From contig JAODUP010000132.1 of the NCBI GenBank assembly GCA_025642065.1, positions 454,001 through 518,000 of the forward strand: DNA of 64,000 nt, given 5' to 3'. The DNA comes from Paralvinella palmiformis (taxonomy: Eukaryota > Annelida > Polychaeta > Terebellida > Alvinellidae). The position numbers and the translations under genes were made by a program. Positions 25,276 through 38,566 of this stretch are shown here, piece after piece. Every line of letters begins with the position of its first letter. The stretch's first letter is position 1. The notes under the pieces were generated by a model that worked only from the letters and a program-made list of their open reading frames with translations, made no database searches and was not told the DNA's origin.

Positions 25276-28200
25276 AGTACGAAATATACATGGAGACGGA
25301 TTTGGTGAACTGGGTACTTGAAGCTGTTCATCTGATCCAAGGCAATCAGTTTGACTGTTTAATGTAGGAGCTGCTGTTTAGCTAATGTCAGCAACAAGTA
25401 TTAAGATTGGTCAATTGTGATGAACTGTCAGATGAGCGGCAGAGAACCAGTAGCATCTTGGCCAAATTAGACCGACATACGAAGAATGGTTATGAGCGAA
25501 TATATGAAACGGGTGGCCTCCCTCGGTGGGGGTGAAGTGGCCAGTAAACAGGAGGCTGTGAACTTCGTACAGAACAGCCTTATTAGGTTGATCCTTCATG
25601 TTCTGTCATGCAGTCAGACAGAAGGTAAGTGACATTTGCCAGTCGGGTTCGTCTTCTCGACAAATCTTTATATCATGTCTACTACACTGGCAACATCCAA
25701 TAGGGGTTGTTTTAGAGGTTTTTTTCCCCTTCTTCTAGATGCTCCGTCGTATGGCCGTCGTGTGTTGTCCTTAAGAATCCTCCCTTCATTCTGTAGATGA
25801 TCTTTGCTTGTCTCCAACTTGTGTTGTTATCATTTTACATTATTCCCCCCCCCTCCCTTCTACTTTGGCTCATTATTTTTGGCCAGGACCATTATTATTT
25901 GCAGAAGGTCAGGATACAAGAACTAAAATAAACCAGCAAATTATCTTGTTTAGAAATTACATTTACATAGAACATAATTGGGATTTCTTTCTCAGTGATT
26001 GTCAGATACTCTACGTCATTTTCTTGGCTTTAATTTGTTTTACTGATTCGTTTTCTTAAGACACGAGGTTTAAACTTCTTGTTAATGATTATGCTGAGGA
26101 CACTATTTCTGAAGTTTGCACTTATTTTGTAATAATTAAAAATTAAAGTTGTATTCAGTCATAGATCAAAACTTTTGATCAGAATAGTTCAAATGTAATA
26201 GCCGGCTAAAGCTATGTTATGTAAGCATAATTCATATCCATACGTGTATGTGAGAACCTTACGAATTAAAACATTGTTGTTCTTATCCGCAAGAAAAAAC
26301 AATTGACATAGAAAAACAAACTTTGTCATTGTCATTAGGAAGTGAAAGGTGTCTTTCTGTGTAAACCTTCTATTTTTATCCCGAGACAGTTTCTTTACCT
26401 TGGTGGCACAGTGCGATTACTTAAATCTGTCCTACATTTGTAACTGGGAAATTCAAAGTCTTCTGTTATATTTTGTTGTCATGGTAACAGATGGTGACAA
26501 TAACTAGTTACGTCCAGCCAATGAACATTATAGGCAGAAATATTAATTACAACAACACGCCTAGTAGGTACCACATGGTTAGCACTACTCATTCGATTGA
26601 CGGCAAGCTGTAACATACCGAGTAAGCGCAGAACCTCTACGCGCGTAAGGCGTTTTCGCATTCTTTTCTGACAGATGGGTATTTCAAGTATGCATTTTTA
26701 TGGCACGATTTTTCTCTATTTGACCCGTTTGCTGGGAACGTATCCTCGAGGCATCCAACCTTTTGGTCACTCTCTTTCTTTCTCTGTCTAGTTGATATAC
26801 ACAGTTGTCATCCTAGAAGTTGTTGATTGGTTAGGAAAATGGATTTTCAATGACGAATGGTGTGTCATAGAAGTTCTGAGCGTTTGACAGTGATCAGAAG
26901 ATGACATCTCTTTGCTGGTGATATATGTTTCCAGTGGCGCGGTGCTCATCACATAAAGTGATATCATATTGTGATGTGCGTTTCACGAGCTGTACCTCGC
27001 CTCAGGCCAGCTGCGTGCGTGCATCATAATTAATTTATCTGGTGGCAAAGTTGATACATTTATAAAAAAAAGGACATATCACCGAAACAGCTTGTGTCTG
27101 ATATCTGCCACGGAGATGGCTATTTTGTTGGAGGTCTCGACGAAGTTTGTCCAGTATACTGGTGTTTGTGTCCAGTGAAAGACGCGCGCGTGTGTGTCTC
27201 TCTGTGTGTGTGTGTGTGCGAGTTCCCTGTGGGGATGGTTCTGCCAATTGAAGAGAAGTCGCAATATTGTTCAAGCATGGATACATGTGTGCATTATTAA
27301 AATGGATGCAATTCTTGTTGCCTATAGACAATCCAGTTGGTACGTAGCAAACTAGGACTCGCATTGAATATGTTAACTGAGTTGCAGATTTCCAAAGTAG
27401 CAGAACTCCAGATTTGCAGTGCTCCAGAGCCACAGCTCATATAATTGATGAACAAGAAAATCGGAGACGCAATACACTATGGTTACTTTGAATTAACCGG
27501 CTGATATCAGTAGTATTGCTTCTGGCCATGAGTTATATGATGCCTTGTCCATTTCATCAACGCGTTCGTTTAAGTAAGTAGTGATTTTTGTCATAACCCT
27601 GTTATTGTCGGTTAGATTCAGCTATTGTATTCATCTTCACAAAGATAATGTATTTTGGGCGTCATATATGTACTGGAGCATTGCAGATCTTTTATCTGTG
27701 TGTTTTTATTGCGCTGCTGGTAACGATTGCATCAGATAGCTTTTCTAACCAAAGTATCATGTAAATTGTGTCTGTTTTAAGAATTATGGGAACCAATTAA
27801 CATTAAAAAGTTAACTCATCTACTCCATATGTTCATTCCGTATGCAGTTCCGTGAAATCAGCGGTTGTTGAGTTTTGTTTAATGTATGTAGTCCCCTGCC
27901 AAATCTCCCGCGTGTTTTATTACATGTTCTCTGTGCATTGGGACACTCCCATTGTGTTATAAATAATGCGCAGCAGCACGGACATCCGGGTTATGTGGGT
28001 GAAATCCCACAACTGCTTGTTGCACCCATAAAAAAGGTTTGACCTGATCATGTCAATGTTCTAAGGAATACCCTGTCCTGTGTAAGACCAGCTTTTTGAC
28101 TGAACTCTTAAGCTTTCACTCACTCTATAACTATTATATGCTCTGACTGTTAGGATCATTAATCGTCTGTTGAGATTTACAGGTATTAGTGAGAAGTGAT

Positions 28201-28372
28201 TGTTGCGTGCTGCTAATTAAAACAGATCTGTGATTATTTTTGCCTCCTGCGTTAATTACATGTTGCCACATTACAGATCTGAACATGATAAGTTGCTTAA
28301 CCGCATTCCAGGTGTTGTGTTCACGATTCTAAATTTTCTGTGCCAGAGCACACCCGTACGCATGCGCGCGCG

Positions 28373-28407
<35 letters not shown>

Positions 28408-28725
28408 ATGATGTACGATATTAGTGTACCCGAGACGGACGTTGTAACTATAGCTATAAATACTATAATCAACCTATAGAACCGAACTAGCTTTTTCCAT
28501 TTGTAATGAATCTTTTATAAATGGGGAATCTTTGTATATGTGACTATAAGCGTGGGCTTTAATATTGCTAGGTTTGGCTGGGACATTTAGGATATTTATT
28601 GTTTTTCTTCAAGACGGGACATTTTGGTCAGTGTATGAAATAAAACAATAACTAGATGTCTGACTAGCTTTTTGACAATTATTGATATTTCTTTACTAAG
28701 AATGAGCATTTAAAAAAATTTCAGT

Positions 28726-28768
<43 letters not shown>

Positions 28769-28911
28769 ACATGTTCCAAATGCTTCTATGGCCTTTTTAC
28801 TGAATTTGTTCCACATACTTTAAACAACTGTTTTATTTTGGTCGCACATATCGCCTTTGTTTTATGTTACTATTTTGGTTTGTGACTAGTTTGGTGACGA
28901 CGGTATGCTAG

Positions 28912-28942
<31 letters not shown>

Positions 28943-29548
28943 AGTTAGTTAATTGTTCAATCAGTCAAGCAAGCCCTATAGCCATGTCTTCAGTTCACTG
29001 ATTCCAGCCTAGTTTGGCTTGGTCTGCATTACGACACTGTCGACTTGGTTGCAGATGAGATGTCGTAGTAAATGTCGTAAAAATTTATCGTTATAAGTGG
29101 GCATTTTACGTATCGGAAACAAATATTGTATTAGTATCGAAGTTATTTAGAAGGTATTTAAAGAAACAATCTTTGTTCAAGTAGGTCACCCTACCTTGCA
29201 TATATTAACGCCTTTCTCGTTTTCAGCATTGACACGCACCGGTGATTCCAGTGTATTATAGATGCGTTTGTGTGTGTGTGTGTGTGTGTTTGTGTGTGAG
29301 TGTGTGTATGTCGACCGGATTCCATACACAAAACGAACAACATGAAGTAGGTAAACGTATAATTAACCTTTATTTTGACCCTTTTTTCGAGACAGGAATG
29401 TTTCTAGTGACGATGATCGTGAGATCATTGTTTTCGTGAAGGTATGTGGTAGATTCCTGGAAGTCACACTTTTAGTGACAGACAGGAAATTAGTTTGTAG
29501 TTCTCAAACGGAGGCAGGTTCGATTCATAATTGATTCACGTGATAACG

Positions 29549-29579
<31 letters not shown>

Positions 29580-32384
29580 AGGGGTTTGGAATAAAAATGT
29601 ACATAATATTTATTTAATTATGTTCAAGTGTCTGCGTGTTGCAGGACATATATTTTATACGTGGTAATTTGCCCGTGGTTAATTTGTAATTGTACATTTG
29701 TATGGATACTACATACAGTGGTATTAATGCCTGCTTTTATCTAGTTTCGACATTTAACTGTTTGAGATTGAGATTAATTCAGCTACTGAGTTTCTTCAAA
29801 CCCTGGTTTATTGTCGTGATTTTCTGGAAATGTGCAAGTTTGGTGATTGAATCTACAATGCATTTCGTCTCTGTTGGTGTGTTAAATTGTACATATCTTT
29901 AATAGTCTGTATGTACGTGCATACATACATACATATACACACATCAGATTTTATGGTCTCAGAACCGTTCATAATGTCAACTAATCTAGAATAGGGGAAA
30001 GAGACACCGCTGCCCAGTTACTATTAAGGTTTGGTGATTGTTTTGGTTCGGCCAAACCCCCCCAACCCCCGCACACACACACATTTTGGCCGGTTCTTAG
30101 CAGGTCTAACATAGCTAGCCACTTGTTGCCTGCCAATAGACCTAACTGACTTTGTGACAAGATTTCTCTGATTACCTTGGCCGTGAGGTGCAATTAAACA
30201 GATTGGTTAAAAGGGTCACCAAAAGAGAGCAAATCCCCGCTCTCACAAGAGTGATGTCGACCGGTTAGCGTTTGTTCTAAACGTAGCGCCAACAATTGGC
30301 TGGCAGCATGTCGTTATAGATTGTCCAAGTTAACTTTTGTTGCTCTCATCTGAGATCCGCTTAATGAAATGATGTCCAGCGTCAGTCACTTAAGGGACCA
30401 AAGTCATGGACACAACTGGCTGATGTACCTTTTTCGGCTGACCTTTGCCAGATAATGCGGAGCAGATAGGGAACAGCGCCCAGTAAAGGACCTAGATCTG
30501 GCTCGTTTGGATCATCCTGCTCAGATGAAATCCTTTAAGTCCGGTTCGTTCACTGTTACTGGGTGATAAATATTTAATGTGGTCGCCAGTAAGTATACGA
30601 TGGGCAAGAGTAATTCTGGTGAAATTTCCATTTTGTTTATTCTCATCCAACTGTTGGCTGGTAGAGGGAGATTGTGTGTGTGTGGGGGGGGGGGAGGGGC
30701 GTGACAACGAGATGGCTTAATCTTGAATATTTATTGACTATCTTACTACAAAGAAGAGCAATTTCGGCCCCCTATTATGGAGTCTGAAATTGCTGCGGAA
30801 TTGTTAAGAACACACTTGATGCTGGACGGATCACTGAAACACTGACCTTAATCGTTGTTGCGAATCATCTTAAACGTGTGTGACGGTACGTCTTAAAAGC
30901 AAAATATCACGAGAACATATCCAGTCTTTGTGAGGGGCAAGGGTGGACTCGCCCGTGCTCGTATTCCGCTGCTGTGCGTAAAGACATATTAAGCCAGATG
31001 CCGTTTAAACTACTCACGTTGGCGTATCAGAGCATAGCTAATACATTGGAATTAAAGGTTTATTTTGCGACACGGTTTCATTTGGGAACACTTTCTGTCC
31101 ATCTCTACCTGTTTAAGGACAGTTTTAAGTCACATACTATCACCAATATATGTGTAACATGTATAGATGTTGTTTAAACAAATAGGTTTTAGTGTTTATT
31201 CAGCCTGTCTGTTGCTCCTCGTCAGAACGCTAGATTTGACACTAGATGTTCAGTTATCTTTTAGCGAAGTTAAGAATGGATCAAACATGTGCGTGATGTT
31301 CAAGCCATTGTTCTAGTTTGATGTATCGCGTGCACTGAACGCACAGAAGAAATATGTACATAGATACACACATAATAGGGCAGACCAACTAATATGAATA
31401 CATGCACACATGTCACCACACACACGCGCCCGCACACACATACACACACACAATGCTTGTCGTTAGAATCATATAAGTTCTGACTGACCGATGAAGGTGC
31501 GCAAGTGTTGTGTAAGTAGTATAACTGTTCTCGCTTGCTTTCCGCGAATCATGCAATATTAACAAGCAATTGAAACATTAAAATACCACTCCTTCTGCCT
31601 CCATTGTATGAAATGAATTATGAGCAGCGATGATATTCTTGTCACAGAAGGCGGGAGAGGACAATTCAGAGAAGTAAATTTTAATGCTAGAAGCATGCCT
31701 TTTATGGGCGCTTCTTGCACACATCGGGCGGTGCGTTCTGCTTATGAAGAATGGCCGAGCTTCTTAGATTCGCTGACAAAGGATTCATCCATCTAGAGGG
31801 GGGGGATGAGTTCCACACGGGGCCGATGGCTCCCACAGCTCGTAACCAATACTCGCCGATTAGGTATGCACGGCTAGGAGCGAGGCAAACGTGTAGCATT
31901 TTACCGTGGACGTGGGCTCCACACTTAAAGAGAAGGATAAAAGCTGGCTTCTGTCATAAAATTGTCAGCGGATTATACATAATACATGGCCACAGTCTAT
32001 ACATAGCGCCGGTATTGGTAATGCATCCGATCGCCAAAACCGGATTTCCACCATATCGTCGCATTCTAAATATATTCCCAGTGCTTTCCGAGACCGTGTA
32101 GGCCGTCGCCGTTTCGAGGTTGAGGCGGTGGTGATGGTTGGTGGTGGTGCGTGGTCAATCATGGCGCTGGTGCTGTCGTTAGTTATTGGGGAGACGATCG
32201 ACGTTTTTTCGGGGCATCATGCCAGCCTCAGTACTGTGAGGGATTATCATTTCTTCAGCCTGGCGTTCGCTTAATGATCACGGGCCAGATAGCTTTAACA
32301 AATCGCCACAGGTGAGAAGGTCTCGGCATCGTTATCGCATCGGCAAATGGTGGCCAGCGCTCGGACGATCTCACTTCCTTATGG
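19036..32384. other. large non-coding stretch, no gene supported
   Basis: About 13 kb in which I find no exon with both splice borders and recognisable content. It holds microsatellites: GT/GA at 20306-20375, GA at 20738-20780, a TAG run at 23885-23905, AT at 25220-25270, GA at 28377-28403, AT/GT at 28729-28768, and GT at 28917-28942, 29270-29290 and 29551-29577. Homopolymer runs also occur. A tRNA-like A box (TAGCCGAGTGG) at about 21239 lacks a partner B box. Toward 31.7 kb the composition becomes more GC- and CpG-rich, leading into the promoter region. Confidence 0.5.
25220..25270. repeat. (AT)n microsatellite
   Basis: About 25 uninterrupted AT repeats. Confidence 0.97.
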
Positions 32385-32434
32385 GCCCGGGCGCGGGTAA
32401 AAATAGCGCGCCCGGGCTATATATAGCCCGGGCG
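32385..32434. promoter_or_regulatory. nested GC palindromes around AT cores, TATA-containing
   Basis: GCCCGGGCGCG (32385-32395) and its reverse complement CGCGCCCGGGC (32407-32417) flank GGTAAAAATAG. The second arm immediately forms a perfect 26-bp palindrome (32409-32434) with arms CGCCCGGGC and GCCCGGGCG around TATATATA. The three CCCGGG-centred arms thus alternate with a TAAAAATA core and a TATATATA core. The setting in a CpG-rich region about 2 kb upstream of a start codon suggests a core-promoter or dimeric-factor site; this role is inference. Confidence 0.6.
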
Positions 32435-32969
32435 AACCGAAGACAAACTGGCTTTGTCCAGAGTGGAATACAAACTAAGGCATTGTGAATGATGTAAAAA
32501 TGAAGTGGCATTGGTGGAGCTGGGACGGCGGGGAAGGGGAGGGGGTGTTGAGAATTGGAGCCGAATAGAAATCTCCGACGTCGTCTCGGGGTATCTGGGC
32601 ACAAATGGATTGTCTTCTTGTTGGGCTGCCCGCGAAGAACGCCGGCCAAGAATGCAATTTGATTTAGCCGCGTGTGGGACCGAGCGGTGGAGTGGCGCTG
32701 TTGTCGGTGGAGGTGACCTTTTAAGGGCTACTAGGGGTGTGGGCGGACAGCTTAGGCCGGCCAAAACACACACTAATGGAAGAGCTGGCTGCCAGTGACG
32801 TAAGTGCCGATGGCGGGGCGTATGTCCCCTCGCGACCACCCTCACCAGCTCGAGCCGAGCAGCTCGGGCTGTGGTAATTAGTCCTACGCCGCCACCGGTC
32901 TATCGTCACCCTGTACTATATATGGATGTGGGTGTATATAATGGATGTGGCTTCGCAAACGATAAGGCG

Positions 32970-32970
<1 letters not shown>

Positions 32971-33027
<57 letters not shown>
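32971..33027. repeat. (GT)n microsatellite in the promoter region
   Basis: About 28 uninterrupted GT repeats inside the CpG-rich leader region. Confidence 0.97.
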
Positions 33028-33028
<1 letters not shown>

Positions 33029-33703
33029 ATGGAGGAGGGTGATGATCGTCCCGTCGGCGCTGATATACACGTGCGCGTACACACACATCAATGCATAGAC
33101 CAAGCACATCCGGCTCCATTCAGATTTTGCAGAAAAGAGTGCCATTGATTAACTATAGTGTGTACTATAATTTTATTTAATAATAACTCATTATCATTAA
33201 CGGTTGTTAGCAGACATTACCAATTAATGCTAGCCGGGGCTCACTTGGCGTATAGGCATTGTATTTAATCAGGGACCTAATTAGCAAAAGTCCAGGTGAA
33301 GTAAGTGTCTCGTTGTCTGCATGGGCATAAAAAACGAAAGGGTAAACTTACACCGTGTTTGTTATCAGGTAAACGTCTACCTGTAGTAAGTGTATCGTCG
33401 GCGAATAGCTAAACCATTAAAAGGATAGAAGTGTCAGGTGATCTGTGACGTCTCTGTAATACCGTTAGGCTTGAGGTGCTCGTAGAGAGACAGTGGGAGG
33501 GGCTCTTCTAATCTGCCTGTGTGTTTAGTTGTTATGTTCATAGGTGACAATGCGATGGTATTAGCGCGCATGTGCGTGTAGGGGTGCGTGTGTGTATATA
33601 TGTGCGTGCGTGTGTGTGTGTGTGTGTCCGTGTGTGCGCGCGCTAGGGATACGAGAATACATGCTTAGATAGAGCGTAGGCCTGGAGACTTGGCTTTACC
33701 AGG

Positions 33704-33736
<33 letters not shown>

Positions 33737-34030
33737 TGCAGATGGCGGAGGTAGCGACGGTGGTGATGGTGGTGGCATGTATTAGAGAAGGACACTGCCG
33801 TGTCAGTGGGACGACGGCTCTCCCATATAACAGCTGGAACTAGTCGCTTACAAGTGAACAAGTCAACGACTGAAGACGACCAACAAACGTCAGTCTCTCC
33901 GTCTCCCTCCCTCTACCTGTTGGGCCAACCGCGACGGCGACAACAGCATCACCGCCACCAACAACGACGTCGAAGGGCCCCCACTTCTGGAGAGCCGAAC
34001 TTCTCCGTGTGTGCGTGTATGTGTGAGTGA

Positions 34031-34309
34031 GTGAGTGTGCGTACTCGCAGTTGTGTGTGTGTATGTGTGATTCTGTGTCCATATGCGCGTGATCAGTGGA
34101 CCTCGTCCAACGATGGCCGGCCGTACTCCGGACGTACCGATGATTCTTATCGCACCTTCTCGTCGATGAAGGTCAATCCGGTCTACTCGTCCTTTTCAAA
34201 TGAAGCGGGATTTCGTAAGGAATTTATTCCGTTCAGAGCGGCGCTTTCAGCCGGCGGCACACCATCCAGAGATCGTCAGCGCTCCGTGGAAGTACGGGCT
34301 GCTCGTTGA
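34031..34309 (+). other. upstream open frame in the leader, in frame with the main start
   Basis: A 92-codon frame from an ATG at 34031 ends in TGA at 34307-34309 and lies in the same frame as the main ATG at 34382, with no further stop between. Its second half (from Met at about 34166) has balanced, protein-like composition. A possible donor at 34215 (C then GTAAGG) would leave phase 1 and could splice to 41593, giving a different N-terminus. It could be a regulatory upstream ORF, an alternative coding start, or chance. Confidence 0.3.
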
Positions 34310-34381
34310 TGTGTGACAGCTCGCCGTGTGAACAACTTTTTCTCTCCAAGTCGGGGCTCGGATCTTAAACTAGCTGACAAG

Positions 34382-34454
34382 ATGCGGCGCTTCGTTTACT
34401 TCTTCTTCTACCTGAAGGAGTTGATCATACAGAGAATATATTACATATGTATGG
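34382..34454 (+). CDS. neuregulin-like exon 1: N-terminus
   Basis: The ATG at 34382 has A at -3 (ACAAG before ATG) and is the first Met after an in-frame TGA at 34307. It encodes 24 residues: a start with two arginines, an aromatic hydrophobic stretch FVYFFFYL, then KELIIQRIYYICM, and one G before donor GTAAGT (phase 1). The hydrophobic stretch is short for a signal peptide or anchor. Vertebrate neuregulins often lack a classical signal peptide and use internal hydrophobic sequence, so this is not contradictory. The phase 1 exit joins in frame to 41593, making Asp25. Because the content is short and low in complexity, this start is less certain than the downstream exons. Confidence 0.6.
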
Positions 34455-35101
34455 GTAAGTAGGATGATTGTTCGGGATCGTTCGTGGCCGTCGTTTGTTT
34501 CTCTCCGTCGTGTAGTTAATGCTGATAGGTCTCACCTATTTAATAAACAAACAAACAAAAAGAGCATACGCTATCTCACTGGTTTTGATCTCTGGAAGAG
34601 GTTACTTAATTTTGGAGAGGGGTTCTTATCAAAGAGTTAATTGATTATCTATTTCTTCAAGGGTCGGGTTCTTCGAGAACGATTCTCCTCAGTCGATGCC
34701 GTTGGGAGGCATTTCGCTCGGTTCTTTTGTACATCTGGATAATTGTATCATTCCGAGAATGCCATCGGCTGACGGCTGTCCGGATCGGAAAGATCGCCAT
34801 CCAATGTATTGAATTAATGTCATTTGGCCTAATATGGTGACTGTGGCGGGAAAACGTTTAACAGAGCGCCGTGCCGTAGAACTTCAGCTGATAAACGTGT
34901 GTGTCAGGGTCACGAGTTCTCCCTTCTCCTATATTTAGACTATTTGAGTAGGTTTTGGTCAACCATCTGGTTAGCCCCCGGGGCTGGCCTGTGTCTAATA
35001 ACCGGTCTTGTTGTCTCTTGGACGATGTGAGACTCGGTGGAAGCCAGGATACGGCCATCCGCATAACTCGCTCATATCGACACCTTTTAACAGTTTGTTA
35101 T

Positions 35102-35142
<41 letters not shown>

Positions 35143-36085
35143 CGTCCGAGGAATCTAACTGGAGGCCATCCATCTCTTTGTAACTGATTATATTTGGTTG
35201 ATGTGAAATAGTCTCCAGGTGATTGATTTTTCTTCTCTTTCTTTCCTTAGTTGTCTGACATTTATCGCATCACTTTGATGCCGGTAGATGTCATTCTCCT
35301 AGCAGGAGTGTTCTCCCCCCCCCCCCACGCTCCCAGTCGCTGCTATAGTAACTGCATTAAATTCGATCTCTCTCTCTCTCTCTCCGTACCCCATGATGAT
35401 CGCTCCACTTTGTTGACGATGTAATATTCAAATTTTTCCTATTTAAAGTCACTTCTGGGTAGTCGATTGTTTTCAAGCCGGGATATATTAGATATGGACT
35501 GACCAATGTCCGTACCGTCGGCCCCCCCCCCCCCGGACATTAAGTGCTTTGTTTACCGTTCCTGTGCGCGTATGCTAATATCAGATAGGCATTAGGTACC
35601 TCCGCGCTGCCAAAAGAGGCGTGCCGTGCCGTGCATGGATTTGGGTTAAAGCTCTTTTGGGTAGCTCATCAAAGACGGGAAACAAGATTACTGTCATTCG
35701 TACAATGGTACTGCGGCAGTTTGGGATCATCGTTGTAAAAGAAGGTTGAAATGAAGTGTTTAGCTCGGTCACCAGGTTTTTGTGTACTCCATTTTTGTAG
35801 CTTTTTTTTACGTTATAAACATATTATAGAGTTCAGGTGTAAACACCCATATGTGTATCATTGCGCATACGCATAGTTGTGTGTTTGGGTGTGTGTGTGC
35901 GCGTGCGCACAGTGATTGGTCTAGGATATTCCCTTGCACAACTATCCCACTAATTAATTAATTTTTCTCAATGAATTATATCACACGGGACATAAGGTCC
36001 TGAAATTTTAGCCCCGTTTCACGTTATATAGTAGGAATGGGTGGCACTCTTTTCACTTTTTCCACACACTTAGATCGATCACTGA

Positions 36086-36124
<39 letters not shown>

Positions 36125-37271
36125 GTGTGTGTGTATGTGTGCTTGTACATGAGTAGTCTGTGGGATATGGTACGTCTAAGCAAGTCTGCTTGTCTCTATG
36201 TCAGTCTGTCTCTGTCTGCCTGTCTGTCTGTCTGCCTGTCTGTCTGTCCGTGTATGAACACGTTTTTTCCCGCCAGCTTACAGAAGAGATATCTCATAAT
36301 CATTAGATGTAATTGTTTTGCCGATGAGGATACCGGATGAGACGTGTTCACAAAAAACATGATCTCCGTAGCTGAGCTGGTGCCGGGTTCTGAATGAACA
36401 TGACTTGTAATTGTTCTCGCTTCATGTTCGTATTAAACAAACTTCATACGCGATAACACGGAAATAATCTAGATGTGATCTCTTTTTGTCGACAACATAG
36501 ATATCGTGTTATTCATGCCACCTAAAATAAACAGATCAACGCCATCTATCGGCAACTATTGTAGAATGGCTGCCACTGACCAGATCATGTGACGTAGATT
36601 GTAATTTATTCATGTATAGTTGTGTGATGCCATTCTCATCCGAGCCATTACGCGGGAATGGTTCTGCGCATTACAGCCGATTATAAGCATATAATAGCAA
36701 TAATTGGGCGCAAGGCTAGTAAAACACTCTTTGAAATCGATCTACGATTAGGTGGAATAAAGAACGCACCTGGACTGGGCATTTCATCGAACTTCCTCGG
36801 AACGTCGAGCGTATTGGCTTTTGTTTCCGTTTCCTGTTAGAGGCCGGCGTGTCCAGGTGAGAGGGCGGCACCGGGCGTTGGCAGATCCCTTTCAATCGGG
36901 TGCAGATGTGCCCAAGGATCAGTTGGCAGAACGGGACACGAGCAGCGACTCCAGTCATCCGATCTTATCCAAGGTCGGCGGATGAACATCTAGATGCCCC
37001 GGGAATGGTCATCATTCTTAAGATATATTGCACTTTTCGATCGTTTGGAAAGCAATTAATTATCAAGTGACTTAGTTGTTTTTTTATGAGCTTATGTATT
37101 TTGTTACATATGTGAGACAAACGCCGGAGCGGCCACGAATAGCTGCTTTATTTATTCTGGGCGCGTTTGTAGTTTTATGTATACATAATAGATGACCGTA
37201 GCGCTATAGATAGCTGCCGGTAAATTGGTTCACATTATAGAGTGGCCTCTACCTGCCACTCTGAGCCCTAC

Positions 37272-37414
37272 ACCATCTCTCTCTCTCTCTATCTCATCCC
37301 CCCACTCCATCCCTCTCCCCCTCTCTCTCCCTCTCTCTCTATCTCTATCTCATCCCCCCACTCCCTCCCTCTCCCCCTCTCTCTCTCCCTCCCTCTCTCT
37401 CTCTCTCTCTCTCT
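37272..37414. repeat. polypyrimidine tract with internal duplication
   Basis: Almost pure C/T over about 140 bp. A block containing ATCTCATCCCCCCACTCC occurs twice about 66 bp apart. Long mirror-like polypyrimidine DNA of this kind can form triplex structures. Confidence 0.85.
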
Positions 37415-37969
37415 GACTGCCTTTTCAAATCTCGGTAGTGAGTAGCATTATAGAACAGCGGGATAACGGTGCTCTGCAAATGCGTGCATGTCACGCGCTC
37501 GCACTGGTACATATAAATACGTGTGAAGATACTCACAAAATGCTCATAATATAGTCACACACACAGACACACACACACACACACACAAACACACATACAC
37601 ACACACACACACACACGGCCTATTTGTGAAGTAAGAACAGTTAATGGTCATTGTCCCACTGATGGAAGAGTCGCCTTAACATAGTAATAATGTATAGGTT
37701 TTGAATGTATACATTTGTGGAAATATGGGCTTTATAAATGTATAGGTTTTAGTACTCTGAGCCTGTGCTTTTGTTTTTATATATGTGTTCTAAATCATCC
37801 TTGCTTGTGCGCGCGCGCACACAACACACACATACACACCGAGAGAGGGGGGGGGGGGTGAGAGAGAGAGAGAGAGAGCCAAGCAGCCAGCCAGCCTGAG
37901 CATGGCCTAATCCTTTTATGTGTGGGTGGCAAGTGGCTGTATTGTGCTGATGTCGGCAGAATTGATTAC

Positions 37970-38063
37970 CTTCGATTCCCAGTACTGTGACCTATACCAG
38001 CTGAACTCCCCACAGTCTGGCAAACAATGGCACTCATCATTTCGTCCTCTTTCCGCGGTGGCG
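37970..38063 (-). CDS. candidate antisense exon resembling a DEG/ENaC channel fragment
   Basis: On the minus strand a polypyrimidine stretch and CAG (TTTTTTTCCAG) precede 38063, and the block ends at 37970 with GAAG before GTAATC. It enters in phase 2 and leaves in phase 0 with 31 codons. The translation contains NDECHCLPDCGEFSWY, close to the CxCLPxC...Y motif in the cysteine-rich extracellular region of DEG/ENaC and pickpocket channels. No neighbouring exons, such as the second membrane segment, were found on that strand within intron 1. It may be a nested gene whose other exons I missed, an exon relic, or chance. Confidence 0.33.
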
Positions 38064-38512
38064 CTGGAAAAAAAGGGGGAGATTCTCGACCGCAAAGTTG
38101 CAAATTTTCCCCGCAACGTCTATAGAATTTCGCCGAATAAATAGCTCGCTAAAGTTCCAGCCGTGGCATCATTATTCTCCTAGTGTGCTGACTACTAGGG
38201 AATTTATCTAGATCAGCCTTTCATTTTCCTGTTCGGGTTTATCGCTGTGGATGGTTATAGCGGTGGAATTTTAACTAAACTGGTTCGTTTTTTAGAGTCC
38301 CAGCTCTCTGATATACCTAGGCGAGGCGGAATGTAATCCATACATCAGTTTGCAATCAGGGAAAATCGATAAGGGACGTATGCCTATTTTACCGCCGAGT
38401 AGCAGCAGATATTATGAGACATTATGATTTTTGGCGTTCCGTATTCTGAGCACAGTTCTGCTGAATGTTTGTGTTTAGTGGTGACAGATAATGATCAATA
38501 ATTTCATTTGCT

Positions 38513-38515
<3 letters not shown>

Positions 38516-38564
<49 letters not shown>
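38516..38564. repeat. (AT)n microsatellite
   Basis: About 24 AT repeats in intron 1. Confidence 0.97.

Positions 38565-38566
<2 letters not shown>

Larger units (their letters stand above)
32100..34381 (+). promoter_or_regulatory. CpG-rich promoter and 5' leader region of the neuregulin-like gene
   Basis: Compared with flanking AT-rich DNA this stretch is clearly richer in GC and CpG (for example 32370-32440, 32500-32860 and 33930-34320). It ends at the start codon at 34382. It contains TATA-like sequences at 32418-32425 and near 32930, a long GT run at 32971-33027, and a second at about 33704-33734. The transcription start cannot be fixed from sequence. If it lies near 32450 the leader is about 1.9 kb, or an upstream intron is present. 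Several short frames on both strands reflect low stop density in GC-rich DNA. Confidence 0.5.

Noticed and set aside
32417..32845. 142-codon minus-strand frame as a protein-coding exon
   Set aside because: It lies in GC-rich leader DNA with low stop density. All frames there are long, and no domain or splice border supports it.
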